DNA of 64,000 bases from Comamonas sp. lk (GCA_945925985.1 CAMELV010000006.1:62001-126000); one strand, 5' to 3'; shown: positions 1 to 9,218, counted from the stretch's first letter. Translations and numbers: made by a program. Notes: a model not told the origin generated them from the letters alone.

Positions 1-156
1 GGTAAAGGCACCCCAGGTCAGCCACTCATTGATGGGAAACTGCACCGCTATGTTGGATACCACGATCACCAGGATCATGGCGACCAGCGGGCGCCACAGC
101 TGGCTGAGGGCGGGGGATTCGAATGGGGACGTGTCGGGAGGGAGGGACGGGGTCAT
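1..156 (-). CDS. VUT-family queuosine precursor transporter, N-terminal fragment
   Basis: The first 52 codons of a reverse-strand gene that continues off the left edge. The translation starts MTPSLPPDTSPF and leads into a hydrophobic segment ending VQFPINEWLTWGAFT. This resembles the first membrane helix and following loop of YhhQ/VUT proteins, inner-membrane importers of queuosine precursors used for tRNA modification. No frame break is visible in the part present. The family call rests only on this short segment, so a different small membrane transporter cannot be excluded. Confidence 0.6.
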   Translation of the reverse strand, partial: MTPSLPPDTSPFESPALSQLWRPLVAMILVIVVSNIAVQFPINEWLTWGAFT

Positions 157-243
157 GGATGGAATCTGCCGAAGTCGGTCAGTAGTCGGGCGTTAGAGGC
201 TTGATTATCTCAGCGTCCGCACAGAATCCGGTAGCATCCGCTT

Positions 244-544
244 ATGAAGATCTACTACTCCCCTGGCGCCTGTTCCCTATCCCCCCCATATTACCCTGCA
301 CGAAGCTGGCCTGGCATTCGAGGCAATTGCCGCGCCGACCAAGACCCACAAGCTGGCCGAAAGGCCTTATCTGATGGGGCAACAATTCACGGTGGCCGAC
401 GCTTACCTGTTCACCGTGGTCGGCTGGAGCCGGCTGGTGCGCTTGGACATCTCTGCCCTGCCCCGCCTGGGGGAATTCATGGCGAGGATGCGGGCGCGCC
501 CGGCGGTACAGGCGGCACTGCGCGCTGAAGGGCTGCTGAACTGA
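244..544 (+). pseudogene. Glutathione S-transferase remnant with frameshift and internal deletion
   Basis: The ATG at 244 opens a typical GST N-terminus, MKIYYSPGACSLSP. A run of seven C residues near 283-289 shifts the frame. Removing one C restores HITLHEAGLAFEAI and then runs on to RPYLMGQQFTVADAYLF and a normal GST C-terminus ending at the TGA at 542-544. The repaired product would be about 100 residues, half the usual 200 or so, because the region between the thioredoxin-like N-terminal part and the C-terminal helical domain is missing. The gene is therefore doubly damaged. Its last 68 bases lie antisense to the 3' end of the MFS gene. Confidence 0.85.
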
Positions 545-1748
545 CCAGGGGACGCTGGCGCCAGGCCAAAATGGCGCCCAACCACAGCGCCAGAGCGGAG
601 AACACCATCCCGCGTGGGAGCCCACCCGGCCCATCGGCGATCCAGCCCACCACGGTCGGTCCGACGATCTGGCCAAACGCAAACACGATGGTGAAGGCGC
701 TGATGCCATTGCCCCATGCAGCCGGCAGCAAGTTGTGCCGAACCAACGTAGTGGTGGACGCAACCAAAGACAAAAACACAGCGCCAAACAGCAGTCCAGA
801 CGCCAAAATCACGGCCCAATGGGCGCTCAAGGTTGGCAACAGTGTGGCCAAACCCAGCAAGGCATTGAGCAGTGCCAGCACCTGACCACCCTTGTAACGG
901 TCCAACAGACTGGCCCAAATGCGCGACGAGGCTACCACCGCCAGCCCCAACAGCGCGTAAAACACCGTGATGGACGTCGCCCCGGCACCCTGCTCCCGCA
1001 GCAAAGCAATCACAAAGGTCATATAGCCGATATAACCCACCCCAAACATGCCGTAACCAGCCAGGGCAAAAGCAAACCAACGCCACTGAAATAGGTTTGT
1101 GGGGTTAAAGTCCGCCGTCACCGGGGGCGCCAGGCATTGCAGCACACGGGCCGGCCACAGCAGCAGCAGTGTGGCCACCATGCAAACCAGGGCCAGCACC
1201 CACCAGGCCCAGGCCCAGCTGTGTGCTTGTTGGCCAGCCCAGCCCAGCACCTGTGGCACCAGCAGAGCAGACACCACGATACCAAACCCGGTACCCCCGT
1301 AATACAAACCGATAACCAGCCCGCTGTGCTGTGGCTGTACAGTACCCAGACGCGCCGCCAGCAAGCCTCCCGCTATGAAGACCAGGGCACTGGCCGCACC
1401 TGCCAGCAAGCGTTGCAATAACAAGGCCCATGCGTCGGTGAAAAAACCACTAAAACCCATGAAGCTGCTGGCTAACACCGCCCCCAGCCACAGCAGGCGG
1501 GAGGGGCCGTATATCTGCATCAGGCGCGGCATCAGGAGGGCACCTAACAGGTAGCCCAGCGCATTCACGGTATTCATGGCGCCTGCCAAGGTGTAGGACC
1601 AACCCAGATCAGCCCGCATGGTGGGCAGCAACAGGCCATAGGCAAACCGGGTTATGCCCAAAGACAAGGCAGCGCCGGCAGACAATGCCAACGCCAAGCG
1701 CAGCACCTGCTGCTCAGACCATGGCGGTTGAAAGGGGGGCGATGTCAT
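477..1748 (-). CDS. MFS transporter, YbfB/YjiJ type
   Basis: A protein of about 423 residues with roughly twelve hydrophobic segments and the early motif GITRFAYGLLLPTMR, which is characteristic of YbfB/YjiJ-like major facilitator proteins. Substrate is unknown; it should act in the inner membrane. The ORF track starts at a GTG at 1775. The ATG at 1748 is preferred because GGGGCG lies about seven bases upstream of it. The 3' end runs antisense across the remnant of the GST gene. No operon partner is visible: the gene upstream on this strand is the hemerythrin gene, which reads the same way 105 bases away. Confidence 0.8.
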   Translation of the reverse strand: MTSPPFQPPWSEQQVLRLALALSAGAALSLGITRFAYGLLLPTMRADLGWSYTLAGAMNTVNALGYLLGALLMPRLMQIYGPSRLLWLGAVLASSFMGFSGFFTDAWALLLQRLLAGAASALVFIAGGLLAARLGTVQPQHSGLVIGLYYGGTGFGIVVSALLVPQVLGWAGQQAHSWAWAWWVLALVCMVATLLLLWPARVLQCLAPPVTADFNPTNLFQWRWFAFALAGYGMFGVGYIGYMTFVIALLREQGAGATSITVFYALLGLAVVASSRIWASLLDRYKGGQVLALLNALLGLATLLPTLSAHWAVILASGLLFGAVFLSLVASTTTLVRHNLLPAAWGNGISAFTIVFAFGQIVGPTVVGWIADGPGGLPRGMVFSALALWLGAILAWRQRPLVSSAALQRAVPPVPPGAPASSP

Positions 1749-1832
1749 AAGCGCCCCATTTTGTGTCGTGTCCACGCTCTGTCTAACTTCCCAATCAAAA
1801 CAATTTCAAAACTTGGGCGTGATCACAGCAAC

Positions 1833-1858
1833 TTCACCATCAAGGATTCACCATCAAG
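1833..1858. repeat. Tandem 12-bp direct repeat
   Basis: TTCACCATCAAG occurs at 1833-1844 and again at 1847-1858, separated by GA. The second copy covers the stop codon of the hemerythrin gene on the reverse strand, so the repeat looks like a small duplication at its 3' end. No function is evident. Confidence 0.8.
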
Positions 1859-2438
1859 CATCCGCCAGGCCGATAGGCGAGGGCGCCTGCATCACAATCC
1901 GGCTAAACAGCAAGTCAAAACTTGGATCTCGCATGCTCTTCTGAACCAGAGGATCAGCATTCAACGTAAAGGCTTCATCCAAAGCGTGCCAATCGGCATC
2001 GGTTAACCATTTTTTTGCCGCAGGCAAGATCACTGTTTCTTCCAATCGCATGTGTTCCAGGTAAAACGAACAATAGGTTCGCACAGCGTGATCGAACGCA
2101 AAACGTCGCGATTCACCCAATAATTCCCAAGCCAGCAGCAGGTGTTGCAACTCCCGAACAGATGCTTCCCCTTTGACGTGATCGTGGTCAAGTTGCCGTA
2201 TGGTCTCATGGGTATAAGGTGCCAACAAGGCCACTCTAGGGAACAACAGCGCTGATTCTTTGGGATGGTGCAGGCGTTCTGGAAATTCATCCACATAGAA
2301 CAACATAGCGCGCAACACATCAAAAAATTGATCTCTATCGTCCATGGGCCCTCTGTCTATCATCATGATCAAAGATCGCAACATCGCGCCTAAGGCACTG
2401 TGCTCGTCAACAATTACTCGCATACTTTCATGCAACAT
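1854..2438 (-). CDS. Hemerythrin HHE domain protein
   Basis: About 194 residues, largely helical, with histidine and acidic residues spaced as in a hemerythrin four-helix bundle: IVDEHSALG near the start, LHHPKESALLFP, LDHDHVKGE and FYLEHMRLEET. Such proteins bind a di-iron centre and are used in oxygen, NO or iron sensing and buffering in the cytoplasm. The ORF track starts at 2465, but the ATG at 2438 follows GGAGA at good spacing. An FNR-type box lies about 57 bases upstream, which suggests induction at low oxygen. It is a different, longer protein from the hemerythrin at 16422. Confidence 0.85.
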   Translation of the reverse strand: MLHESMRVIVDEHSALGAMLRSLIMMIDRGPMDDRDQFFDVLRAMLFYVDEFPERLHHPKESALLFPRVALLAPYTHETIRQLDHDHVKGEASVRELQHLLLAWELLGESRRFAFDHAVRTYCSFYLEHMRLEETVILPAAKKWLTDADWHALDEAFTLNADPLVQKSMRDPSFDLLFSRIVMQAPSPIGLADA

Positions 2439-2488
2439 GATGGGTCTCCGGTTGACCCAAAGCATGCGCGTCGCTGGCCATCATCACC

Positions 2489-2502
2489 TTGACTGAAATC
2501 AA
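2489..2502 (-). promoter_or_regulatory. FNR-type box upstream of hemerythrin gene
   Basis: TTGAC-TGAA-ATCAA, nine of ten matches to the FNR/Anr half-sites TTGAT-N4-ATCAA. Reading on the reverse strand, a -10-like CATGCT follows after 22 bases, the layout of a class II FNR-activated promoter, and the gene starts 51 bases past the edge of the box. Similar sites precede the other hemerythrin and the DUF2189 gene in this window. Confidence 0.65.
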
Positions 2503-2549
2503 CCATACCCCGCGCCGATGCTTAAGAAAGAATTCTGTCAAGGCATAAA

Positions 2550-2590
2550 GCTGTGGACAAATAGCGGACAAATGGGCACTTATCCACAGC
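2550..2590. promoter_or_regulatory. Inverted pair of DnaA-box-like sites
   Basis: TTATCCACA at 2580-2588 is a perfect strong DnaA box. The reverse complement of 2552-2560 is TTGTCCACA, one change from it. The two sit in an inverted repeat with 8-bp perfect arms, GCTGTGGA and TCCACAGC. Between them GGACAAATAG and GGACAAATGG form a tandem repeat with an 11-base period. This could be a DnaA-controlled site near minC; there is no evidence of an origin. Confidence 0.4.
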
Positions 2591-2940
2591 ACATGCCAAC
2601 GCCGCCAAGTTGTTCATGGTCAGGATGACGCAATGCAGGGTCGAATGCACATGGTTTTGTCTTCTTTAACTGATTGATTGGTAAGGGTTTGGCAGACTTG
2701 TCAACCGTCTGTCAAGGTCCTTATCTACTACTACTACCTCTTATAAAGATATAGAAAGATTGAATACAGTATGAGCACATCAGTGCTAAAAACATAAAAA
2801 AATTCGGCAGCTTAGCAAAGAAAAAAACTTGAACCGTCAACAGACAGCACGCATCAAGTAAACTTGCTTTAAGTGTTCATCAGTGTTGGTACCGGCCTCC
2901 GCCGCCCCTTGTTGCAGTTACCGACCCTTCATTCAGACGC

Positions 2941-3726
2941 ATGCCTATTTCTTCCTCCAGCGCCGCGGCTGTCGCACCAACCCCAAGCTTTGACATCAAA
3001 AGCACTCGCCTGGCCACGCTGGCTCTGATAGTCAAAACCAGCAGTCTTGAAGATGTGTGTCAAGATTTGCTGCAGCTGTATGGCAAGGCAGGTGACAACC
3101 CTGATTTTTTTGATCAAGACCCAGTGGTCATAGATGTATCGCAATGGCAGCCAGAGGTGCCGATTGGCGACCTGTCTATGCTGTTGGCAGTCATGAAAGA
3201 ATGCCGATTGGCACCTATTGCTCTGCGTGCCACGCATCAAGCTTGGCTTGGCGTAGCGCAAGCCCTGGGGCTGGGATGGGCTGAACCAGAACCTGGTCGC
3301 TCGTCTCTGGAGAAGGCTGTAGAAGTTGTGGTCCCAGTGCAAGCAGAGCCTAACCCGCCGCCGCGCCCAGCGGTCATACCCACGATGGTTGTCGACAAGC
3401 CTTTGCGTTCCGGACAGAAAGTCTATGCCCGGGGTTGTGATCTGGTGGTGTTGGCCATGGTGAACCAAGGTGCCGAGGTAGTGGCCGATGGCAATATTCA
3501 TGTTTACGCACCGCTGCGTGGCAAGGCTATGGCCGGTGCCAGTGGCAACGTGAATGCGCGTATTTTTTCCCTGTCTTTAGAGCCAGAACTGATATCAATC
3601 GCTGGTGTGTACCGAACCAGTGAAAATCCCTTGCCAGCCAATATTCATGGCAAACCGGCGCAAGTCCAATTGAGCAATGACGGGCAGGACAAGTTGTTGA
3701 TCAACGCCCTGACTGTTTCTTATTGA
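2941..3726 (+). CDS. minC: Septum site-determining protein MinC
   Basis: About 261 residues, the usual length. An N-terminal FtsZ-inhibiting domain covers about residues 15-115. A proline-rich linker ([11 protein letters not shown]) leads to the C-terminal beta-helix that binds MinD, with the hallmark segments [31 protein letters not shown] and GNVNARIF. MinC, activated at the membrane by MinD, blocks FtsZ ring assembly near the poles. It is followed closely by minD and minE in the same direction, the standard minCDE operon. The start is the ATG at 2941; the preceding Shine-Dalgarno is weak. Confidence 0.97.
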   Translation: MPISSSSAAAVAPTPSFDIKSTRLATLALIVKTSSLEDVCQDLLQLYGKAGDNPDFFDQDPVVIDVSQWQPEVPIGDLSMLLAVMKECRLAPIALRATHQAWLGVAQALGLGWAEPEPGRSSLEKAVEVVVPVQAEPNPPPRPAVIPTMVVDKPLRSGQKVYARGCDLVVLAMVNQGAEVVADGNIHVYAPLRGKAMAGASGNVNARIFSLSLEPELISIAGVYRTSENPLPANIHGKPAQVQLSNDGQDKLLINALTVSY

Positions 3727-3740
3727 AAGATAACAAATCC

Positions 3741-4556
3741 ATGGCAAAAATTATTGTGATCACTTCCGGTAAGGGTGGCGTCGGAAAAACCACAACCAGT
3801 GCCAGTTTCGCAACCGGCCTGGCCATGCGCGGTCACAAGACAGTGGTGATCGATTTTGACGTTGGCCTGCGTAATCTCGACCTGATCATGGGCTGCGAGC
3901 GCCGGGTGGTTTATGACCTGATCAATGTCATTAACAACGAAGCCAATCTTCACCAGGCGTTGATCAAAGACAAGCAGTGTGAGGGCCTGTATGTGCTGGC
4001 AGCGTCGCAAACCCGTGACAAGGACGCCTTGACACAGGAGGGCGTAGAGAGGGTACTCAACGACCTGGCGGCCATGGACTTTGAGTTCATCGTTTGTGAT
4101 TCACCTGCGGGCATTGAAACCGGTGCTTTGATGGCCATGCATTTTGCTGACGAGGCGCTGGTCGTGACCAACCCGGAAGTCTCATCGGTTCGGGATTCAG
4201 ACCGCATATTGGGCATGTTGGCGAGCAAAACAAAAAGGGCGATTGAAGGCTTGGCGCCCGTCAAAGAGCATTTGCTAATTACCCGATATAACCCGGCGCG
4301 TGTTGACCAGGGGCAGATGCTGTCGCTGGACGACATCAAGGATATCTTGAGAATCAAGCTAATTGGTGTCATTCCTGAAAGTGAATCGGTATTGCAAGCC
4401 TCAAACCAGGGCGTTCCGGCCGTTCATATGCAGGGCAGCGACGTGTCAGAGGCCTACAAAGACGTCGTCGATCGTTTTCTAGGAACAGACAAACCGATGC
4501 GCTTCACCGAAGCACCCAAACAGAGCCTGTTGAAGCGGCTTTTTGGGGGAAAATAA
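3741..4556 (+). CDS. minD: Septum site-determining ATPase MinD
   Basis: About 271 residues. It has the deviant Walker A motif [11 protein letters not shown] at the N-terminus, [17 protein letters not shown] (Walker B region) and [13 protein letters not shown], all typical of MinD. The C-terminus ends in a basic, amphipathic [12 protein letters not shown], the membrane-targeting sequence. The ORF track begins at a TTG at 3723; the ATG at 3741 is the family start and follows 14 bases after minC. MinD binds the membrane in its ATP form, recruits MinC and is released by MinE, which sets up the oscillation that places the division site. Confidence 0.97.
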   Translation: MAKIIVITSGKGGVGKTTTSASFATGLAMRGHKTVVIDFDVGLRNLDLIMGCERRVVYDLINVINNEANLHQALIKDKQCEGLYVLAASQTRDKDALTQEGVERVLNDLAAMDFEFIVCDSPAGIETGALMAMHFADEALVVTNPEVSSVRDSDRILGMLASKTKRAIEGLAPVKEHLLITRYNPARVDQGQMLSLDDIKDILRIKLIGVIPESESVLQASNQGVPAVHMQGSDVSEAYKDVVDRFLGTDKPMRFTEAPKQSLLKRLFGGK

Positions 4557-4560
4557 AAAC

Positions 4561-4821
4561 ATGTCATTTCTCTCTTTTTTACTGGGTGAAAAAAAGAAAA
4601 CTGCCAGCGTTGCCAAAGAGCGGCTGCAGATCATTCTGGCTCACGAGCGCAGTGGCCGCAATGCGGCTGAGCCGGATTACCTGCAAGATTTGCAGCGAGA
4701 TTTGATCGCGGTTATCAGTAAATACATCAAGATCAATCCGGCAGACATCAAGGTCAACCTAGAGCGGCAGGACAATCTTGAAGTGCTGGAAGTAAAAATC
4801 GAGCTGCCAGATGCTCGTTAA
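4561..4821 (+). CDS. minE: Cell division topological specificity factor MinE
   Basis: About 86 residues, normal for MinE. The N-terminus [16 protein letters not shown] is the membrane-binding and MinD-contact region; [14 protein letters not shown] is the MinD-stimulating helix/strand; the C-terminal part forms the dimerisation domain. The ATG at 4561 lies 4 bases after the minD stop, and GGGGGAAAA from the end of minD serves as ribosome binding site. It is the last gene of minCDE and is followed at once by a hairpin. Confidence 0.97.
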   Translation: MSFLSFLLGEKKKTASVAKERLQIILAHERSGRNAAEPDYLQDLQRDLIAVISKYIKINPADIKVNLERQDNLEVLEVKIELPDAR

Positions 4822-4826
4822 ATCAA

Positions 4827-4849
4827 CCTGAAACCGCTATGGTTTCAGG
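4827..4849. terminator. Hairpin between convergent minE and copA
   Basis: A perfect 9-bp stem, CCTGAAACC / GGTTTCAGG, with the loop GCTAT, lies just after minE. The T tract is short (GTTTCC), so strength is uncertain. The copA stop codon is inside the stem, so it may serve both convergent genes. Confidence 0.65.
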
Positions 4850-7118
4850 GTTTCCAGCGTTTAAGCAAGAGGGCATTGCCCATCACGCTGATAGAACTCA
4901 TGGCCATGGCAGCACCAGCCAACACCGGGTTAAGAAAACCGAGTGCAGCCAAAGGGATGCCAGCCACGTTGTAAACAAAGGCCCAAAACAGGTTTTGACG
5001 TATCTTCCTGACGGTACGGTCTGAAATTGCCAACGCGGCAGCCACCAAGGCAGGGTCACCGCGCATCAGCGTAATGCCAGCAGCATGCATGGCAACATCG
5101 GTACCGTTGCCCATGGCCATACCTACATCAGCTGCTGCCAGGGCTGGCGCATCATTGATACCGTCGCCGACCATGGCCACGGTATGGCCGCCCGCCTTCA
5201 GCGCCTGAACCCGATCGGCTTTTTCACCCGGCAGGACATTGGCCATGACCTCGCCCTCTTCAGGCCGAAGGCCAAGGCGCCGGGCCATCACATCGGCCGC
5301 CCCCTGGTTATCACCAGAAATCATGACGGTGCGTATGCCGCGCTGGCGCAGTGCGGCCAAAGCCTCTTTGGCACCTGGCTTTGGCTCGTCGCCAAAAGCC
5401 AACAGGGCGCGCAGTTGCAAGCCAAAGGGGCTTTCGGTAACCAGTGCTGATACCGTAGCACCCTGCTCTTGCAAGCGGTTTGACAGCTTGGACCAGGGTC
5501 CCAGATCGACACCAAGCGCATCCATCCAGCGCAAGCTGCCAATCTTGTAAGCCTGCCCCTCCACAGTGCCCAGCGTACCGAGCCCAGGCACTGCGCTTAC
5601 TTGGCTGGCGGTGGTGATGCTCAAATCAGCTGCTCGCGCAGCGACCATCACTGCTGCCGCGAGCGGGTGTTCAGACCCACTCTGCAGTGCAGCAGCAATT
5701 TGCAAAAGCTCGCAGTCGGGTGGTGAAGTGGTCTCGAGCAGCGCGTCGGGCTTGATGTAGAGGGCCAGCAGCCGAGGTTGTCCCACTGTCAAGGTACCGG
5801 TTTTGTCAAAAGCGATGATGTCGACTCGATGGGCGATTTCAAGGGACTGGGCATCCTTAATTAAAATGCCATGTTTGGCGGCCACGCCCGTGCCAGCCAT
5901 GATCGCCGCTGGCGTTGCGAGGCCTAGTGCACAGGGGCAGGCAATCACCAGCACCGCCACGGCATGGATCAAAGCCTGCTCAAAGGGATGACCCGTCAGC
6001 CACCAAGCGCACAGCGTTAGCGCTGCCATCAGAATAACCACCGGGACGAACACACTGCTGACCCGATCGACCAGGCGCTGAATAGGTGCCTTGGCGGCTT
6101 GCGCATCCTCCACCAGTCTGATGATGCGCGACAGTACCGTTTCCTGACCCACAGCGGTGACCCGCATCACGACCCGACCATCGCCGTTGATGGAGCCCCC
6201 GGTCAAGTTGGTATCCGGCGTCTTATGGACTGGCAGGGGCTCGCCAGTGAGCATGGATTCATCAACCTCGGTTTCTCCCTCCAACACGAGGCCGTCTGCC
6301 GGAACCCGTTCGCCAGGTTTGATCGCGAGTCGGTCGCCGACCAGTACTTCTCCAATCGGCACATCGACCTCGCCATCGCGACCCAGCAAATGGGCCACGG
6401 CGGGCCGCAGCCCATGGAGGGCGCGGATCGCCGCCGTGGTGTGTTGCTTGGCCCGTGTTTCCAACCACTTGCCCAGCAGCACCAACGTGATGACGACGGC
6501 AGAACTCTCAAAATAGAGATGGACCATGGCACCCGAAGGCGCGCTCAGCCATAACCACATCGACAAAGCCCAACCGGCACTGGTCCCAATGGCCACCAAC
6601 AAATCCATGTTGCCGCTTCCGGCCCGCAGGGCATGCCACCCAGCCCGGTAAAAACGGGCGCCAAGAACGAACTGAACCGGCGTCGCCAGCAGGCATTGCA
6701 ACCAGGCCGGCAACATCAGGTGCATGCCCACTTGGTTCGATAACGCCTCGGGGAGGGCGTCCAGCAGCATCGGCAGCACCAGCGGCAGGGACAGGGCGAT
6801 GCCAACCCCCACCGGTGCAAAACCAGCCCATGCAGAAGTATCGGTGGCTTGCATCACCGTGTCGGCCGCGCGGGGTTCGTAGCCGGCATCCCTAACGGCA
6901 CGGTGCAAGCGTGCCTCAGTGGGCCCGTCGGCAGAGACCAGCACCCGCGCTGACTCAGTGGCCAGGTTGACGCTGGCGGATTTAACGCCAGGCACTTTCA
7001 GCAGGGCTTTTTCTACCCTGGCCACACAGGAGGCACAGGTCATCCCGCCGATGCCAATATCCAGACCGGCAAGGGAAACTGCGGGCTTGTCGGGCACCAA
7101 AGAAGAGAGAAGGGTCAT
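4845..7118 (-). CDS. copA: Copper-exporting P1B-type ATPase
   Basis: About 757 residues. One heavy-metal-binding domain with GMTCASC at 25-31 is followed by eight predicted membrane segments. The ion-path motif CPC is at 394-396, the actuator TGEP at 291-294, the phosphorylation motif DKTGT begins at D438, the HP dipeptide of SEHPL is at 485-486, and GDGINDAP begins at 652. These identify a Cu(I)-exporting P1B-1 ATPase of the inner membrane. It uses ATP to expel copper to the periplasm. A CopZ-like chaperone is divergently encoded upstream. The region between them carries inverted repeats that could be operators. Confidence 0.93.
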   Translation of the reverse strand: MTLLSSLVPDKPAVSLAGLDIGIGGMTCASCVARVEKALLKVPGVKSASVNLATESARVLVSADGPTEARLHRAVRDAGYEPRAADTVMQATDTSAWAGFAPVGVGIALSLPLVLPMLLDALPEALSNQVGMHLMLPAWLQCLLATPVQFVLGARFYRAGWHALRAGSGNMDLLVAIGTSAGWALSMWLWLSAPSGAMVHLYFESSAVVITLVLLGKWLETRAKQHTTAAIRALHGLRPAVAHLLGRDGEVDVPIGEVLVGDRLAIKPGERVPADGLVLEGETEVDESMLTGEPLPVHKTPDTNLTGGSINGDGRVVMRVTAVGQETVLSRIIRLVEDAQAAKAPIQRLVDRVSSVFVPVVILMAALTLCAWWLTGHPFEQALIHAVAVLVIACPCALGLATPAAIMAGTGVAAKHGILIKDAQSLEIAHRVDIIAFDKTGTLTVGQPRLLALYIKPDALLETTSPPDCELLQIAAALQSGSEHPLAAAVMVAARAADLSITTASQVSAVPGLGTLGTVEGQAYKIGSLRWMDALGVDLGPWSKLSNRLQEQGATVSALVTESPFGLQLRALLAFGDEPKPGAKEALAALRQRGIRTVMISGDNQGAADVMARRLGLRPEEGEVMANVLPGEKADRVQALKAGGHTVAMVGDGINDAPALAAADVGMAMGNGTDVAMHAAGITLMRGDPALVAAALAISDRTVRKIRQNLFWAFVYNVAGIPLAALGFLNPVLAGAAMAMSSISVMGNALLLKRWKP

Positions 7119-7134
7119 GGGACCCTAGCCTAAA

Positions 7135-7204
7135 CCCTTTTCCGCAAGGGACGCCACTTCTGCTACAAACGGGCTTGATTCTGCGCAGGGAAGTCGAGGA
7201 CTTC
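7135..7204. promoter_or_regulatory. Inverted repeats between copA and the copZ-like gene
   Basis: Two perfect inverted repeats lie in the 118-bp divergent region: CCCTT-N6-AAGGG at 7135-7150 next to copA, and GAAGTC-GAG-GACTTC at 7190-7204 nearer copZ. The first vaguely resembles the dyads bound by CueR-type MerR regulators. No copper regulator gene is in the window. Confidence 0.4.
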
Positions 7205-7236
7205 TTGGGCGCTAAACCGATAGCGAGGAGCTTATT

Positions 7237-7449
7237 TTGTTACACCAATTCTCTGTCAGCGGGATGACCTGTGGCCATTGTGAAAAAGCCGTCAAGAGCG
7301 CCGTGCTTGCGCTTGATGACAGCGCTACCGTCAGCATTGATCGCCCCTCGGGTCGGGTTGAAGTCAACTCAGAACAGTCCTGGACGGCCTTGGCGGAGGT
7401 CATTGGAGAAGAGGGTTACCCAGTCACTCGGCCACCCGCCAGCCAATAG
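7237..7449 (+). CDS. copZ: CopZ-like heavy-metal-binding chaperone
   Basis: A 70-residue protein consisting of one HMA domain, with the metal-binding loop SGMTCGHCEKAV near the N-terminus and the ferredoxin-like fold pattern of CopZ/Atx1. It should carry Cu(I) in the cytoplasm and hand it to CopA, which is encoded divergently. The start is a TTG at 7237, supported by a strong GAGGAG six bases upstream; no ATG fits. The C-terminus ends in a short proline-rich tail. Confidence 0.85.
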   Translation: MLHQFSVSGMTCGHCEKAVKSAVLALDDSATVSIDRPSGRVEVNSEQSWTALAEVIGEEGYPVTRPPASQ

Positions 7450-7487
7450 CGGCCGGGCCTCGCCCCTCTAACGCCTGGCTTTACGTT

Positions 7488-8234
7488 ATGCGTCACCTCC
7501 TGATCATCAACCCCAACACCTCTGGCTCTGTCAGTGCGCTGCTGCAGACCCATGCGCAGCGCGCCGCCGGGCCCGATGTCCGGGTGCGGACGGTGACCGC
7601 TCGTTTTGGCGCGCCTTACATCGCCTGCGAAGCCAGCTATGCGGTGGCCGGCCATGCGGTATTGGACACCTGGGCTGCGACACTGGCTGATGATGACCAA
7701 GCAGCGCCCGGTGCGGTGCTGATTGGCTGTTTTGGCGATCCGGGTCTGCTGGCCTTGCGCGACAGCAGCGCTGTCGCGGTCACCGGCTTGGCCGAGGCCG
7801 CCTTTGTCGAAGCGGCCGCTTATGGCCGGTTTGCCATCGTCACCGGGGGTGCGCGGTGGCGGCCGATGTTGGCGCGGCTGGCCCAGATGCTGGGTTACGG
7901 CGACCAACTTGCTGGTATTCACACGGTTGCGCCAACGGGCGCCCAGCTCGCTGCTGACCCGGTCGCGGCACAGGCGCTGCTGGCGGCGGCTTGTCAGGCC
8001 GCCGTTCGTGATTTCAGGGCTCAGGCTGTCATTCTCGGTGGCGCCGGCCTGGCCGGTCTGGCGCAGATGATTCAGGCCGACGTCAGCGTGCCGGTGATTG
8101 ACAGCGTGCTGGCGGGCACCCGTCAGGCCCTGTTGGCCGCTGATGCTGGCCCTGGCAACGGTAGTGGCCACTTTGACGTGCGCTGGCAACAGGTGTCGGC
8201 CGAGATGACCGGCCTGGGGTTGCCAGCGGTCTGA
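7488..8234 (+). CDS. Asp/Glu/hydantoin racemase family protein lacking the second catalytic cysteine
   Basis: About 248 residues. The start MRHLLIINPNTSGSV is the signature of the hydantoin racemase branch (HyuE-like). The first catalytic cysteine is present in LIGCFGDPGL (C81). The second, normally in a LGCAGM-like motif, is replaced by glycine in VILGGAGLAGL (G185; the codon is GGC). Racemases of this superfamily use both cysteines, so two-base racemisation is unlikely. A one-cysteine reaction, as in arylmalonate decarboxylase-type members (which keep the opposite cysteine), is possible. It starts 38 bases after copZ but is not obviously related to copper. Confidence 0.75.
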   Translation: MRHLLIINPNTSGSVSALLQTHAQRAAGPDVRVRTVTARFGAPYIACEASYAVAGHAVLDTWAATLADDDQAAPGAVLIGCFGDPGLLALRDSSAVAVTGLAEAAFVEAAAYGRFAIVTGGARWRPMLARLAQMLGYGDQLAGIHTVAPTGAQLAADPVAAQALLAAACQAAVRDFRAQAVILGGAGLAGLAQMIQADVSVPVIDSVLAGTRQALLAADAGPGNGSGHFDVRWQQVSAEMTGLGLPAV

Positions 8235-8242
8235 GGCGGGCC

Positions 8243-9145
8243 TTAGCCGACGACCACCTCGCCCCCCAGCGCTTCCAGCAAATCCGGCAGCAGCTTGCGC
8301 AATTCGCCGGTGGCGATGGCGGTATCGGCGTCAAAGCCGTCGGCCCGCTCGGCGCCAGAGGTTTCAAAAACGCCTTCCAAAAAGGTCAGTTTTTTCAGTT
8401 GCAGGCTCTCCGTCAGAACAAACGACACCCGGCCCTCCCAAGTCAGTGCCAGCCGGGTGGGCAGCTTGCCAGTGGCCACATGCTGACGGACCTCTTCGGT
8501 GTCAAGCGCATGGCGGGCATAGCGCACCACGGCGCGGGACTCATCGGCGGCCTTCAACTCGCACTCGCGGTCGACGCTGAAGCCAGCCGGCGGCTCTTGG
8601 GTGTCCAGCCACTGGGCCATGGCGGCGGTGGGTGAGATTTGGGTGTTGAGCAGGGTGACAGCAAAGCCATCTAACGACGCCACCAGCGCCGCCACGACTT
8701 CTTCGGCCCGACCCTGGCTGGCCGCATCGATCACCAGCCAACGGGCCTCGCGGTCGATCCAGACGGTGATACTGGCCAACTTGGTAAAGGCCATGGGCAG
8801 CAGCGTCAGACGGATGTCGTCCTTGAGGTCGCGCATTTCTTTTTTACCTGGTTTGCGGCCGGTGCTGGCCTCGATCTGCGCCACCCTCTCTTCGGCTTTG
8901 CGGTTCACGACCGAGGCCGGCAGGGCTCGGGTTTCAATCATCATCTTGAGCACCAGTTGCCCAGCCACCGACTCCACCAGCGGCCCCTGTGCCACACCGC
9001 GCGGCTCGACCCAACCCAGCGACTTTTCCTGGCTGGGGCCGCAGGGCACAAAGCGCGTGGCAGCCAGCCGCTCTTCCATGTCCCCCAGCGTGGCGGACCA
9101 GCCGGCCCCGATCCGGTAAGCGATCACATTTTTGAACACAAGCAT
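8243..9145 (-). CDS. rdgC: Recombination-associated protein RdgC
   Basis: About 300 residues matching RdgC in length and in landmarks: the start MLVFKNVIAYRIG, the segment FVPCGPSQEKSLGWVEP, RALPASVVNRKAEERVAQIE with GRKPGKKEMRDLKDD, and the acidic, hydrophobic C-terminus. RdgC forms a ring-shaped dimer on DNA and restrains RecA. The ORF track begins at a TTG four codons earlier (9157); the ATG at 9145 matches the family start, although its AGAAGG sits directly against it, so the TTG start remains possible. The gene converges on the racemase-family gene with 8 bases between stops. Confidence 0.93.
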   Translation of the reverse strand: MLVFKNVIAYRIGAGWSATLGDMEERLAATRFVPCGPSQEKSLGWVEPRGVAQGPLVESVAGQLVLKMMIETRALPASVVNRKAEERVAQIEASTGRKPGKKEMRDLKDDIRLTLLPMAFTKLASITVWIDREARWLVIDAASQGRAEEVVAALVASLDGFAVTLLNTQISPTAAMAQWLDTQEPPAGFSVDRECELKAADESRAVVRYARHALDTEEVRQHVATGKLPTRLALTWEGRVSFVLTESLQLKKLTFLEGVFETSGAERADGFDADTAIATGELRKLLPDLLEALGGEVVVG

Positions 9146-9218
9146 CCTTCTTGACAATTGATTTGAGCGAGCCCGCGCCGATCATCCCACCAATTTGCGC
9201 TGGCTTTTTCATGAAACT

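Larger units (their letters stand above)
2439..2940. other. Intergenic region between hemerythrin and minC
   Basis: About 500 bases without a convincing gene on either strand. It holds the FNR-type box at 2489-2502, a pair of inverted DnaA-box-like sequences at 2550-2590, and an AT-rich stretch around 2720-2830 with a short CTA trinucleotide run. The minC promoter should be here, but I could not pick a convincing -35/-10 pair. Confidence 0.6.

Noticed and set aside
2550-2590. Replication origin
   Set aside because: Only two DnaA-like boxes, no AT-rich unwinding element next to them and no dnaA or dnaN nearby.
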